Made by a program: the position numbers and the translations under genes. A stretch of DNA of 64,000 nucleotides from Flavobacterium sp. N3904 (GTDB taxonomy: Bacteria; Bacteroidota; Bacteroidia; Flavobacteriales; Flavobacteriaceae), in the NCBI RefSeq assembly GCF_025947305.1, contig NZ_CP110009.1:1488001-1552000 (forward strand), written 5' to 3'. The notes under the pieces were generated by a model that was given only the letters and a program-made list of their open reading frames with translations, had not been told where the DNA came from and did not search any database. Shown here piece by piece: positions 8,806-17,195 of the stretch (positions are counted from its first letter, which is position 1; each line of letters starts with the position of its first letter).

Positions 8806-10287
8806 ATGAACGTAGAAAAAGAGTATATCAAGTTGATTTTCGGGCTTAAACTCAAGCAGGCTAGAACAAATAAAGATTTATCATTATTTGGTTTGGCCAA
8901 AATAACCGAGTTGTCAAAATCCTATTTGAACGAAATTGAAAAAGGGAAAAAATATCCTAAAACGGAAAAAATTATACTGTTGGCGGAGAAATTGGACGTT
9001 TCTTACGATCATATGGTGTCTTTAAAACTCGACAATAATCTCGCGCCGATTGGTGAAATATTAAAATCGGGAATATTGAAGGAGATTCCGCTGGATCTTT
9101 TTGGGATTCAAGAAGCCGATCTAATTGATATTATTGCCAATGCACCAGCCAAAGTCAATGCTTTTATCAGTACAATTATCGAAATTGCTCAACATTATAA
9201 CTTAACCCGAGAAAGTTTTTTCTTGGCTTCGTTACGTTCCTATCAAGAAGCGCACAATAATTACTTTGAAGATCTCGAAGAAAAAGTACTTTCGTTCTGC
9301 AGAGCTTTTCACATTAATATTGATGCTAATATTTCGATAGAGGAGTTGTCGGCTATTTTGATAGAGGAATATGGGTATAAAATTGAAGAGATTGTTTTCT
9401 CTGAACAAGATGAATTGGGTGATTTGAGATCTATTTTTGTACCAAAAAGCAAAACGTTATTACTCTCAATGGGGATTGATTCTTCTCAGAAAGCTTTTAT
9501 TTTAGCCAAGGAGATTGCGTATAATTATCTTGAAATAACAGAAAGGCTGTATACTTTTAGTTGGATAAAATTTGACAATTTCGACCAGGTTCTCAATAAT
9601 TTTTATGCTTCCTATTTTGCAGGAGCATTGTTATTGCCAAGACAGCATTTGATTGATGAGTTGAATCTTTTTTTGTCAAACAGCAATCCGAAGCCTCAAG
9701 AAATGATTCAATTGATGAGTAAATTCAATGTTTCTCCTGAATCATTTTATCAGCGTTTAACGAATATTTTACCGAAAGATTTTCAAATAAAGAATCTCTT
9801 TTTTCTACGTTTATCACATGAAATTGGCACCGACACATATCAAATAAAAAAAGAATTGCATATCACCAATCAGCAAGAACCTCATGCCAACGAAATGAAT
9901 GAGCATTATTGCAGAAGATGGGTTTCTATAAAAACAATTGTGGAGTCTTTGAAACAAAAGAAAGAGCACTTTTTTGATGCTCAGATTTCACGTTACGAAA
10001 ATAGTAATAATGAGTATCTCGTTTTTTCATCGGCAACGCCTGATCCTTTCAAGAAAAATTGCTTGAGAAGTATATCAGTTGGGATATTGATTACGCCTTC
10101 TGTCAAGAAAAAATTCAAATTCATCGAAGGGGATTCGGTAAAAAAACAGCTTGTCGGGGTTACATGTGAAACGTGCTCGGTCAAAGATTGTTTGGAAAGG
10201 GCTTCACCTCCAATTCATCTAGATCGCAAAATTAGAAACGAAAAGACGGACGTTACTGTTCAGGAGTATATGGCTAAATATAGTTAG
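8806..10287 (+). CDS. XRE-family regulator with short-chain fatty acyl (ScfR/RamB-like) domain
   Basis: A 493-residue DNA-binding protein. Residues about 8-68 form a Cro/C1-type helix-turn-helix (LAKITELSKSYLNEIEKG is the recognition region). The rest matches the layout of the RamB/PrpC-regulator group: an IrrE-like middle part containing AKEIAYNYLEI, then a C-terminal domain ending in a Cys cluster (CETCSVKDC) typical of the ScfR domain. Characterised relatives respond to acetate or propionate metabolism and control aceA, aceB or the methylcitrate cycle. It is divergent from aceB with a palindromic site between them, which supports control of the glyoxylate shunt and probably autoregulation. 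Whether it represses or activates, and its ligand, cannot be told. Confidence 0.87.
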   Translation: MNVEKEYIKLIFGLKLKQARTNKDLSLFGLAKITELSKSYLNEIEKGKKYPKTEKIILLAEKLDVSYDHMVSLKLDNNLAPIGEILKSGILKEIPLDLFGIQEADLIDIIANAPAKVNAFISTIIEIAQHYNLTRESFFLASLRSYQEAHNNYFEDLEEKVLSFCRAFHINIDANISIEELSAILIEEYGYKIEEIVFSEQDELGDLRSIFVPKSKTLLLSMGIDSSQKAFILAKEIAYNYLEITERLYTFSWIKFDNFDQVLNNFYASYFAGALLLPRQHLIDELNLFLSNSNPKPQEMIQLMSKFNVSPESFYQRLTNILPKDFQIKNLFFLRLSHEIGTDTYQIKKELHITNQQEPHANEMNEHYCRRWVSIKTIVESLKQKKEHFFDAQISRYENSNNEYLVFSSATPDPFKKNCLRSISVGILITPSVKKKFKFIEGDSVKKQLVGVTCETCSVKDCLERASPPIHLDRKIRNEKTDVTVQEYMAKYS

Positions 10288-10334
10288 AGTAATTAGTATT
10301 TGCATAGATGCAAATTCAATTTTAGATTTTTTTA

Positions 10335-10398
10335 AACCATTAAGAAATTAAGAATCATTTAGACTAAATGCTTAATGATTCTTAATTTCTTAATGGTT
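10335..10398. repeat. long perfect inverted repeat, TTAAG family, copy 1
   Basis: Two 25-base arms (10335-10359, beginning AACCATTAAGAAATTAAG, and 10374-10398) are exact reverse complements around a 14-base loop. It lies between the convergent ends of the ScfR-like gene and HMG-CoA synthase. The + strand runs into a short T-run (10402-10406), so it could work as a bidirectional terminator. A degenerate relative is at 62107-62169. Confidence 0.75.
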
Positions 10399-10437
10399 AA
10401 ATTTTTGGACTAAAAGCTTTTATTATTAATGCTAAAG

Positions 10438-11799
10438 TTAATCAACCCATTTGTAATAACGAGCTCCTATTAAATTGGGAATTTCTGTTTCTATTCGATC
10501 CAGAATCCATTCGTTTTTAGGTTTTTGAACACTTTGCTTTTGTTCTTTTTTGTGTAATCGTTCATAGGTTTCAAAATCAATTTCGAAACTATTTTCCAAT
10601 GTTTCAAAAAGGGAAACATTTGCTAGAGCCGACTTCCATTCTGCTTGAATCGTTCCCTCAAAGACTTTTGATTTAGAACCACTCCCGTACGCCAGAAAAC
10701 CGAATTTTTCACTCGCAATTTCTTTTTTCGTATCATAAAAATGAGCCAAAGTCGAAAGTAATCCCATAAAGATAGAACCGGTATATAAGTTTCCGATTAA
10801 AGAAGAGGCCAATTCTGCAGGTTGTAATTTTTCGGTAACAAATGTTTTGTAATCTTCAGACTTGCTGATTTCTTTCAATTTGTTTTGGTATTCAGAAGCG
10901 CTTTCTTCTCCGAAAATAATTGAAGTTGAAGCATCCAAGGCATATATTTCAGACAACATTCTTCGTCCCTGAAAAGCATAAGGCAAATGCATTACGATAC
11001 TTTTCCAGGAATTGTAAATGGTGTCCTTGGTATTTTTTAATTTCTTGAATGAGAAATAAGCCTCTCTAGTTCGATCCATATAACATTGGTTCGAATATTG
11101 ACCGTCAAAAACGGGTTGATCTTTGTGGATTTCAATTTCATTCTCTAAATTGTCAAACCAAGATTCGTTGTTTGTGTTTCCTGTGATTTCTTGTTTTGAA
11201 ATAGTTCTGTAGGGTTTAAAGAAATCAAATACACCTTTGGTGCTTACTCCCCAATGATTTTCGAAAGTTATAATTCTTGGATTTGAAGTAATCAACAGCG
11301 CGACAGCACCTGCACCTTGAGTATATTCACCAGTAGAATTTAAGTCGTATTTGGCAAAATCTGTAGTTACAACAATTGCTTTTTTGGTTGGATTGAGTTG
11401 AACAAAATCAAGGCAGTTTTGCATGGCATCTACACCGCCGATACAGGCAAAAGTAAAATCGACCACATCACATTCGGTTAAAGAATGCTCCCCAAATTTT
11501 TGCTCCATCAGTGAAATCAGGAAAGAACTGATGGGTTTTGAACTGTCGATTGCACTTTCGGTTCCAACGTATATTCGGGCAATTTCACCTAAATCTATGT
11601 TGTTGTCTTGGATTAATTTTGTTAAAGCATTAGCTCCGAATACCACTGTATCTTGGTGTATATCTGGCAAAGTCATTTTTAACAAACCCAGTCCTTTTTC
11701 GAGTTTCTCAGGTTCTATGTTTCTTGCTAAGGCTAATGTTTTTATGGGTAGGTGTAATTTGGCAACGTCAAAAGCGATTGCATCAATTCCGATTTTCAT
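10438..11799 (-). CDS. hydroxymethylglutaryl-CoA synthase
   Basis: A 453-residue enzyme joining acetyl-CoA and acetoacetyl-CoA to HMG-CoA, the entry to the mevalonate route to isoprenoids. Family features: Glu81 in VGTESAIDSSKP (catalytic Glu region), nucleophilic Cys119 in FACIGGVDA, QGAGAVALL near 167, the PVFDGQYSNQCYMDR block, MHLPYAFQGRRM and a C-terminal YGSGSKSKVFEG. These match the eukaryote-like HMG-CoA synthases found across Bacteroidota. It is a single gene with its own promoter and starts opposite to sdhC. I see no other mevalonate gene in the window. Confidence 0.93.
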   Translation of the reverse strand: MKIGIDAIAFDVAKLHLPIKTLALARNIEPEKLEKGLGLLKMTLPDIHQDTVVFGANALTKLIQDNNIDLGEIARIYVGTESAIDSSKPISSFLISLMEQKFGEHSLTECDVVDFTFACIGGVDAMQNCLDFVQLNPTKKAIVVTTDFAKYDLNSTGEYTQGAGAVALLITSNPRIITFENHWGVSTKGVFDFFKPYRTISKQEITGNTNNESWFDNLENEIEIHKDQPVFDGQYSNQCYMDRTREAYFSFKKLKNTKDTIYNSWKSIVMHLPYAFQGRRMLSEIYALDASTSIIFGEESASEYQNKLKEISKSEDYKTFVTEKLQPAELASSLIGNLYTGSIFMGLLSTLAHFYDTKKEIASEKFGFLAYGSGSKSKVFEGTIQAEWKSALANVSLFETLENSFEIDFETYERLHKKEQKQSVQKPKNEWILDRIETEIPNLIGARYYKWVD

Positions 11800-11815
11800 T
11801 GTTGATTTTTTTTTG

Positions 11816-11845
11816 CAAAATTAAAACTCCACTTTAGAATAACAA
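11816..11845 (-). promoter_or_regulatory. promoter of HMG-CoA synthase gene
   Basis: On the minus strand TTG (complement of 11843-11845), a 19-base spacer and TAATTTTG (complement of 11816-11823) form a textbook Bacteroidetes promoter 16 bases upstream of the ATG. Confidence 0.75.
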
Positions 11846-12114
11846 TTACATTAGTATGATAAAAAGCAATGTTTTAGTCGTTTTTATTTATTTGAAGCAT
11901 AAATAGGTATTTTTCATATTTATTGATAATTTTTCTTGGGTTCAGAAAGTTTTTATTGAGTAATCGATAGAAGAGTATTTTGTGGTTTATTAAGCTTTGT
12001 TTAAGTAACATTCGGATTTGTAAAGTGTTAACTTTTGTTTTTTTTGCGCTTAAAAAAAGGAGGGTTAAACACTTTAAAATGATTATAAATAGAGCGGTAA
12101 AAATGTGTAAAAGG
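11846..12114. other. AT-rich divergent intergenic region, no gene seen
   Basis: Middle of the 380-base gap between divergent HMG-CoA synthase and sdhC. It has no open frame of note, no hairpin with a T-run and no direct repeat that I can support; it presumably holds upstream control sequence for sdhC. Confidence 0.5.
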
Positions 12115-12145
12115 TTGTGATTCTTTATTAATTAACCTAAATTTG
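12115..12145 (+). promoter_or_regulatory. promoter of the sdh operon
   Basis: TTG (12115-12117), a 20-base spacer and TAAATTTG (12138-12145) lie 36 bases before the sdhC ATG at 12182. The box overlaps an upstream in-frame ATG at 12143, which argues against that longer start. Confidence 0.7.
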
Positions 12146-12181
12146 TTCGACTTTTTAAAAAATAAAAACATTTATATTATT

Positions 12182-12847
12182 ATGGCAAAATCTGCAATAT
12201 TGAAGTCGTCAATTGCTAAAAAAGTAGCAATGGCGCTTTCAGGACTTTTTTTGATTATGTTTCTATCGCTTCACTTTTTTATTAATTTCGTTTCGGTTTT
12301 TAGTGCCGATGCCTTTAATGCGATGTCACATTTCATGGGTTACAATCCGTTAATCCAGTTTGTAATGCAACCTATTTTGGTTGCGGGTGTAGTTTTTCAT
12401 TTTGTTATGGGATTCGTTCTGGAATTGAAAAACAAAAGCGCCAGACCAATTGCTTATGCAAAATACGACGGTGCTGCAAATGCATCATGGGCATCCAGAA
12501 ACATGATTATTTCCGGGCTGGTAGTGTTGGCATTTTTGGGTTTGCACTTCTTCGACTTTTGGGTTCAAGAAATTAACTACAAATACATAGCTGTAAATGC
12601 TATTGATGAAACAAGGTACTATCATGAATTGGTAGAGAAATTTGAAAACCCAATCCGTACAGGAATTTACTGTGTTGCTTTTTTATTATTGGCAGTTCAC
12701 CTTTGGCACGGTTTCACCTCTTCTTTGCAATCAATCGGATTTGACAATAAAATCGGAAAATCATTGCATAAAATCTGCTATGCTTTTGCAATTATAGTTC
12801 CTTTTGGATTTATTTTCATTGCATTATTTCATCATTTTAATAATTAA
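12182..12847 (+). CDS. sdhC: succinate dehydrogenase cytochrome b subunit
   Basis: A 221-residue integral membrane protein that anchors succinate dehydrogenase (complex II) and carries haem b and the quinone site. It has five hydrophobic helices with conserved histidines (LSLHFFINF, VFHFVMGF, GLHFFDFWV, LAVHLWHGF, ALFHHF), the pattern of the single-subunit, di-haem type anchors (B-type SQR) found in Bacteroidota. The start at 12182 (MAKSAIL) is chosen because an upstream in-frame ATG lies in the promoter. It is first of the order sdhC-sdhA-X-sdhB. The sdhA leader element lies in the gap downstream. Confidence 0.93.
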   Translation: MAKSAILKSSIAKKVAMALSGLFLIMFLSLHFFINFVSVFSADAFNAMSHFMGYNPLIQFVMQPILVAGVVFHFVMGFVLELKNKSARPIAYAKYDGAANASWASRNMIISGLVVLAFLGLHFFDFWVQEINYKYIAVNAIDETRYYHELVEKFENPIRTGIYCVAFLLLAVHLWHGFTSSLQSIGFDNKIGKSLHKICYAFAIIVPFGFIFIALFHHFNN

Positions 12848-12859
12848 TATCAATCTATA

Positions 12860-12922
12860 ATGAAATGAGCATAATCCAATTTGGTTTGCTAAAATCAAAT
12901 AGATATGTGAATTACATAAGAT
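12860..12922 (+). promoter_or_regulatory. structured leader element before sdhA (copy A of two)
   Basis: A 63-base element ending 25 bases before the sdhA ATG and matching 23064-23126 before hpf. Both begin ATGAAATGAGCAT and end GATATGYGAATTACATA. In the middle ATTTGGTTT can pair with AAATCAAAT (one G-U); the hpf copy has different bases there but also pairs. Its first 9 bases read as a minimal ATG-AAA-TGA frame. A second frame from 12865 runs 28 codons and stops at 12949-12951, overlapping the sdhA ATG, but it is not conserved in the hpf copy. Function unknown; see findings. Confidence 0.6.
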
Positions 12923-12947
12923 CGATAAAAAAAATAAAGATCAACTT

Positions 12948-14957
12948 ATGAAACTAGATTCTAAAATACCAGAAGGTCACATTTCACAAAAATGGACTGA
13001 TTATAAAGATCACTTAAAGTTGGTTGCTCCAAACAACCGACCAAAAATAGATATTATTGTAGTAGGGACTGGATTGGCTGGTGCTTCGGCTGCAGCTTCT
13101 TTTGCCGAAATGGGTTATAATGTAAAAGCATTTTGTTACCAAGATTCTCCACGTCGTGCGCACTCAATTGCAGCGCAAGGAGGAATCAATGCAGCAAAAA
13201 ATTATCAAAACGATGGAGACAGTACGTTCCGTTTGTTTTATGATACAATAAAAGGTGGAGATTATAGAGCACGTGAAGCAAACGTTCACCGATTAGCGGA
13301 AGTTTCTGGAAACATCATTGACCAATGTGTGGCTCAAGGTGTTCCTTTTGCCCGTGATTATGGTGGATATTTAGATAACCGTTCTTTTGGCGGTACACAA
13401 GTACAACGTACTTTTTATGCTGCTGGACAAACAGGACAACAATTGTTATTAGGAGCATATTCATCTTTATCAAGACAAATCGGTTTAGGTAAAGTTGATA
13501 TGTACAACCGTCATGAAATGTTGGAATTGGTTAAAGTAAATGGTAAAGCCCGTGGAATTATTGCCCGTAACCTGATTACCGGTGAATTGGAAAGACATTC
13601 TGCACATGCCGTAATTATTGCAACAGGAGGATATGGAAACGTTTACTTCCTTTCTACCAATGCAATGGGATCAAACGTAACTGCTGGTTGGAAAGTTCAC
13701 AAACAAGGGGCTTTGTTTGCAAATCCTTGTTACGTACAAATTCACCCAACTTGTATTCCGGTACACGGAACCAATCAATCTAAATTGACATTGATGTCTG
13801 AGTCGTTAAGAAACTCCGGACGTATTTGGGTACCAAAGAAAAAAGAAGATGCAGAAGCTATTCGTGCCGGTAAAATGAAACCAACACAAATTGCAGAAGC
13901 AGACAGAGATTACTACTTAGAAAGGAAATATCCTGCATTTGGTAACTTAGTACCTCGTGATGTGGCTTCAAGAGCTGCAAAAGAAGTTTGCGACGCAGGT
14001 CACGGTATCGAAGCTAATGATACGAATGAAGGTGTTTATTTGGATTTCTCTACAGAGATTCAATCTAAAGGAAAACAAACGGCTTACGCCAAAGGAAATC
14101 ATAATCCTTCTCAAGAAGAAATACTTTCATTAGGAAAAAAATGGTTGGAGGAAAAATACGGTAACTTGTTTACCATGTACCAAAAAATCACAGATGAGAA
14201 TCCTTATGAAACTCCAATGAAAATCTATCCTGCAGTTCACTATACCATGGGAGGTGTTTGGGTAGATTATAACTTGCAATCCACTATTCCAGGTTGTTTC
14301 GTTGCAGGAGAAGCCAATTTCTCTGACCACGGGGCAAATCGTTTAGGTGCTTCTGCTTTGATGCAAGGTCTAGCCGATGGATATTTTGTATTGCCATACA
14401 CTGTTTCAGATTATTTGTCTGATGATATTCGTACCGGAAAAATCTCTACCGATTTGCCTGAATTCGTTGAAGCAGAGAAAAATGTGAAAGACCAAATCAA
14501 CAAATTCTTGACTAACAATGGAACAAAAACGGTGGATCATTTCCACAAACGTTTAGGTTTGATTATGTGGAATAAAGTAGGAATGGGTCGTAATGAACAA
14601 GGTTTGAAAGAAGCGATTGAAGAAATTGCGGCTTTAAAAGCAGAATTCTACAAAGAAGTTTACGTTCCTGGTAGTGCAGATGAATTGAATCCTGAATTAG
14701 AAAAAGCACTTCGTGTTGCCGACTTCATTGAATTGGGACAATTAATGGCCATCGATGGATTGCAGCGTAAAGAATCTTGTGGAGGTCACTTCCGTGAAGA
14801 ATACCAAGATGCCGAAGGAGAAACGCTTCGTGATGATGAAAACTTTAAATTTGTTGGAGCTTGGGAATACAAAGGTGACGACATCAGCAAAGAAGAGCTT
14901 CACAAAGAAGAATTGAAATACGAGTTTATCAAAATCGCAGCTAGAAATTATAAGTAA
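12948..14957 (+). CDS. sdhA: succinate dehydrogenase / fumarate reductase flavoprotein subunit
   Basis: A 669-residue subunit that oxidises succinate to fumarate with covalently bound FAD. Seen: dinucleotide-binding [12 protein letters not shown] (39-50), [14 protein letters not shown] with His72 as probable FAD-linking residue, the HPTC region of the substrate site, RDVASRAA with its arginine, [11 protein letters not shown], and [21 protein letters not shown]. The length and the long C-terminal helical part fit the B-type (Bacteroidota/Bacillus-like) flavoproteins. The ATG at 12948 follows the leader element closely. The next gene starts 6 bases after the stop. Confidence 0.96.
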   Translation: MKLDSKIPEGHISQKWTDYKDHLKLVAPNNRPKIDIIVVGTGLAGASAAASFAEMGYNVKAFCYQDSPRRAHSIAAQGGINAAKNYQNDGDSTFRLFYDTIKGGDYRAREANVHRLAEVSGNIIDQCVAQGVPFARDYGGYLDNRSFGGTQVQRTFYAAGQTGQQLLLGAYSSLSRQIGLGKVDMYNRHEMLELVKVNGKARGIIARNLITGELERHSAHAVIIATGGYGNVYFLSTNAMGSNVTAGWKVHKQGALFANPCYVQIHPTCIPVHGTNQSKLTLMSESLRNSGRIWVPKKKEDAEAIRAGKMKPTQIAEADRDYYLERKYPAFGNLVPRDVASRAAKEVCDAGHGIEANDTNEGVYLDFSTEIQSKGKQTAYAKGNHNPSQEEILSLGKKWLEEKYGNLFTMYQKITDENPYETPMKIYPAVHYTMGGVWVDYNLQSTIPGCFVAGEANFSDHGANRLGASALMQGLADGYFVLPYTVSDYLSDDIRTGKISTDLPEFVEAEKNVKDQINKFLTNNGTKTVDHFHKRLGLIMWNKVGMGRNEQGLKEAIEEIAALKAEFYKEVYVPGSADELNPELEKALRVADFIELGQLMAIDGLQRKESCGGHFREEYQDAEGETLRDDENFKFVGAWEYKGDDISKEELHKEELKYEFIKIAARNYK

Positions 14958-14962
14958 ATAGT

Positions 14963-15547
14963 ATGAAAAAATCTATAGTATATCTTTTTTTAATATTTAC
15001 GGTTAATCTATTTGCTCAATATGATTTGAAATCAGGTATTCAACCTTTTCAGAAACCAAATGAAGGCAAAAGTTTGGTTTATATTATAAAATCTGGAGCT
15101 GGAACGCTTGTCAATTTTAGGGCCTATTTAGATAATAAATTTATAGGTGTTCTTTCAAGTGATAATTATGTGTTGGTAGAATGCGACCCAGGACAGCATT
15201 TGTTTTGGGCAGTTTCTGAAAACAGAGACTATTTAGAAGCAAATTTGTTGCCAAATAAAGTGTATGTTTTAAATGCTGAAGGGCAGATGGGTATGTTTGT
15301 AGCTGGAGTTTCTTTAAGTCAGTTGGATCCAAATGACAAAAGCGGTAAAAATTTATTCGCAAGGAAAATAAAGAATAGTAATGCTGTTGTTTATAATCCT
15401 AATAGTCCTGTTACAGACGATAAAACAGAAAACATTAGTAAAGGACTAGCTAAATACGAAGATTTAAAAAATGAAAAATCTTCTAAAATCATTCAATTAA
15501 AAAGCGATCTTTATTTTGAAGATGCTGAAAAATTTCAAAAAAACTAG
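14963..15547 (+). CDS. exported DUF2846-like protein inside the sdh operon
   Basis: A 194-residue protein with an N-terminal signal peptide ([16 protein letters not shown], cleavage likely after FAQ). The middle (about 35-120) reads like DUF2846: [19 protein letters not shown], a [16 protein letters not shown] turn and an [16 protein letters not shown] strand. Family members are small exported or lipoprotein beta-rich proteins of unknown role. The C-terminal 60 residues are Lys/Asn/Ser-rich and probably flexible. It sits five bases after sdhA and five bases before sdhB, so it must be co-transcribed with complex II. The usual order is sdhA directly followed by sdhB, so this is either an insertion or a lineage-specific accessory gene. 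The domain call is moderate. Confidence 0.8.
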   Translation: MKKSIVYLFLIFTVNLFAQYDLKSGIQPFQKPNEGKSLVYIIKSGAGTLVNFRAYLDNKFIGVLSSDNYVLVECDPGQHLFWAVSENRDYLEANLLPNKVYVLNAEGQMGMFVAGVSLSQLDPNDKSGKNLFARKIKNSNAVVYNPNSPVTDDKTENISKGLAKYEDLKNEKSSKIIQLKSDLYFEDAEKFQKN

Positions 15548-15552
15548 AAGTT

Positions 15553-16314
15553 ATGAGTGCAGCAAAAAATATCAATATAACCCTTAAAATTTGGCGTCAA
15601 AAAAACTCCAAAGAAAAAGGAAGCATGGAAAGTTATAAATTAGATAACGTTTCTACGGCAAGTTCATTTTTGGAAATGTTAGACCAATTGAACGAACAAT
15701 TAGTAAACGAAAGAAAAGAACCAATCGCGTTTGACCACGATTGTCGCGAAGGAATTTGCGGAATGTGTTCTTTATACATCAACGGACGTGCTCACGGTCC
15801 AGATACCGGAATCACGACTTGTCAATTGCACATGAGAATGTTCAACGACGGTGATACTATTGTGGTTGAGCCATGGAGAAGTGTTGCTTTTCCTGTAATA
15901 AAAGATTTAGTAGTGGACAGAACCTCTTTTGAAAGAATTCAACAAGCTGGAGGATTCGTTTCGGTAAATACCTCTGGAAACACTATTGATGCCAATACAA
16001 TTTTAGTACCTAAGGATGATGCTGATAAAGCATTTGAAGCGGCAGCCTGTATCGGTTGTGGTGCTTGTGTGGCTACTTGTAAAAACGGATCGGCAATGCT
16101 GTTTGTTGGTGCAAAAGTGTCGCAATATGCATTGTTGCCACAAGGAAAAGTGGAAGCTACAAACCGTGTATTGAACATGGTGCGTCAAATGGATGAAGAA
16201 GGTTTTGGTAACTGTACTAATACTGGAGCTTGTGAAATCGAATGTCCAAAAGGAATTTCTTTAGAAAATATTGCTCGTATGAACAGAGAATATTTATCAG
16301 CAAGTTTGAAATAA
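15553..16314 (+). CDS. sdhB: succinate dehydrogenase iron-sulfur subunit
   Basis: A 253-residue electron-transfer subunit of complex II, passing electrons from FAD to quinone. The 2Fe-2S ligands lie in CREGICGMC (64-72) and Cys90 of GITTCQL. The 4Fe-4S and 3Fe-4S ligands lie in [11 protein letters not shown] (about 166-176) and [14 protein letters not shown] (about 221-234). All cysteines are intact. It is the last gene of the sdh unit, with a hairpin terminator 20 bases after the stop. Confidence 0.96.
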   Translation: MSAAKNINITLKIWRQKNSKEKGSMESYKLDNVSTASSFLEMLDQLNEQLVNERKEPIAFDHDCREGICGMCSLYINGRAHGPDTGITTCQLHMRMFNDGDTIVVEPWRSVAFPVIKDLVVDRTSFERIQQAGGFVSVNTSGNTIDANTILVPKDDADKAFEAAACIGCGACVATCKNGSAMLFVGAKVSQYALLPQGKVEATNRVLNMVRQMDEEGFGNCTNTGACEIECPKGISLENIARMNREYLSASLK

Positions 16315-16333
16315 TATTTTAATGCATCATATC

Positions 16334-16363
16334 AAAAGCGTCCCATATTTGGGGCGTTTTTTG
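16334..16363 (+). terminator. terminator of the sdh operon
   Basis: AAAGCGTCCC pairs with GGGGCGTTTT (two wobbles) around a short AT loop and runs into TTTTTTG. Confidence 0.75.
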
Positions 16364-16376
16364 TTTATACAAACCT

Positions 16377-16409
16377 TTGTGAATCTCTTTTTATCTTTGT
16401 GTATCTTTG
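16377..16409 (+). promoter_or_regulatory. promoter of the nitrilase-family gene
   Basis: TTG (16377-16379) is followed 22 bases later by TATCTTTG (16402-16409); a second TATCTTTG lies at 16392-16399. The ATG is at 16431. Confidence 0.55.
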
Positions 16410-16430
16410 TATATCAGCAAAATATTCGAC

Positions 16431-17195
16431 ATGAAAATAGCACTTATACAATCGTTATTATTCTGGGAAAATCCAGAGAAAAACAGAGAAAAACTTGGTA
16501 AAAAAATTCATGCCATTTCTGAAAGCGTGGATTTAATTGTGCTTCCCGAAATGTTTACATCAGGATTTACCATGCAACCCAATGACGTTGCCGAAACCAT
16601 GCATGGTGAAACTATAAACTGGCTTACTTCTTTAGCCAAAGACAAAAATGCGGCCATAACTGGTAGCCTTGTGATTACTGAAAATGATAATTTCTATAAT
16701 CGATTGGTTTTTGTTTTTCCTTCGGGTGAAATACAATTTTATGATAAAAGACATTTGTTTACGCTGGCAGGGGAAGATAAAGTCTACACTGCGGGTACCA
16801 AAAAATTAATTATTGAATACAAAGGCTGGAAAATTTGTCCCTTGATTTGTTATGATTTGCGTTTTCCTGTTTTTTCGAGAAATACCGAAGAATATGACGT
16901 GTTGATTTATGTTGCCAATTGGCCAAAAATACGCATCAACGCTTGGGATGCTTTACTGAAAGCACGTGCAATAGAAAACATGAGCTATACCGTCGGAGTG
17001 AATAGAATTGGAGTAGATGATAACAAATTTGAATACAACGGTCATTCCCAAGTGCTCGATTTCTTGGGAGATTACATTTTAGAGCCTACAGAAACTAAAG
17101 GCATTTTTATAGTCGAATTAAATAAAGCCGAGCTTCTTTTGACCAGAAAAAAATTTAATTTTTTAAGTGATCGGGATTCTTTTATACTAAAATGA
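16431..17195 (+). CDS. nitrilase-superfamily amidase (omega-amidase YafV-like)
   Basis: A 254-residue carbon-nitrogen hydrolase. The Glu-Lys-Cys triad is visible: Glu in VLPEMFTSGF (about 40), Lys in YDKRHLF (about 106) and Cys in LICYDLRFPVFS (about 141). The sequence pattern and length fit the YafV/omega-amidase branch, which hydrolyses alpha-keto-glutaramate-type amides and links to methionine salvage; the substrate is inferred. The ATG at 16431 is chosen over an ATG 24 bases upstream because it follows the promoter boxes and begins directly with the conserved MKIALIQ strand. The gene overlaps the convergent Ig-like lipoprotein gene by 9 bases at the 3' end. Confidence 0.88.
   Translation: MKIALIQSLLFWENPEKNREKLGKKIHAISESVDLIVLPEMFTSGFTMQPNDVAETMHGETINWLTSLAKDKNAAITGSLVITENDNFYNRLVFVFPSGEIQFYDKRHLFTLAGEDKVYTAGTKKLIIEYKGWKICPLICYDLRFPVFSRNTEEYDVLIYVANWPKIRINAWDALLKARAIENMSYTVGVNRIGVDDNKFEYNGHSQVLDFLGDYILEPTETKGIFIVELNKAELLLTRKKFNFLSDRDSFILK

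Noticed and set aside
11423..11824. 133-codon plus-strand frame inside HMG-CoA synthase
   Set aside because: Antisense shadow of a conserved enzyme and the start of its promoter.
12865..12951. 28-codon upstream ORF overlapping the sdhA start
   Set aside because: The matching frame in the hpf copy stops after four codons, so peptide conservation is absent. It is kept only as a remark in the leader-element entry.
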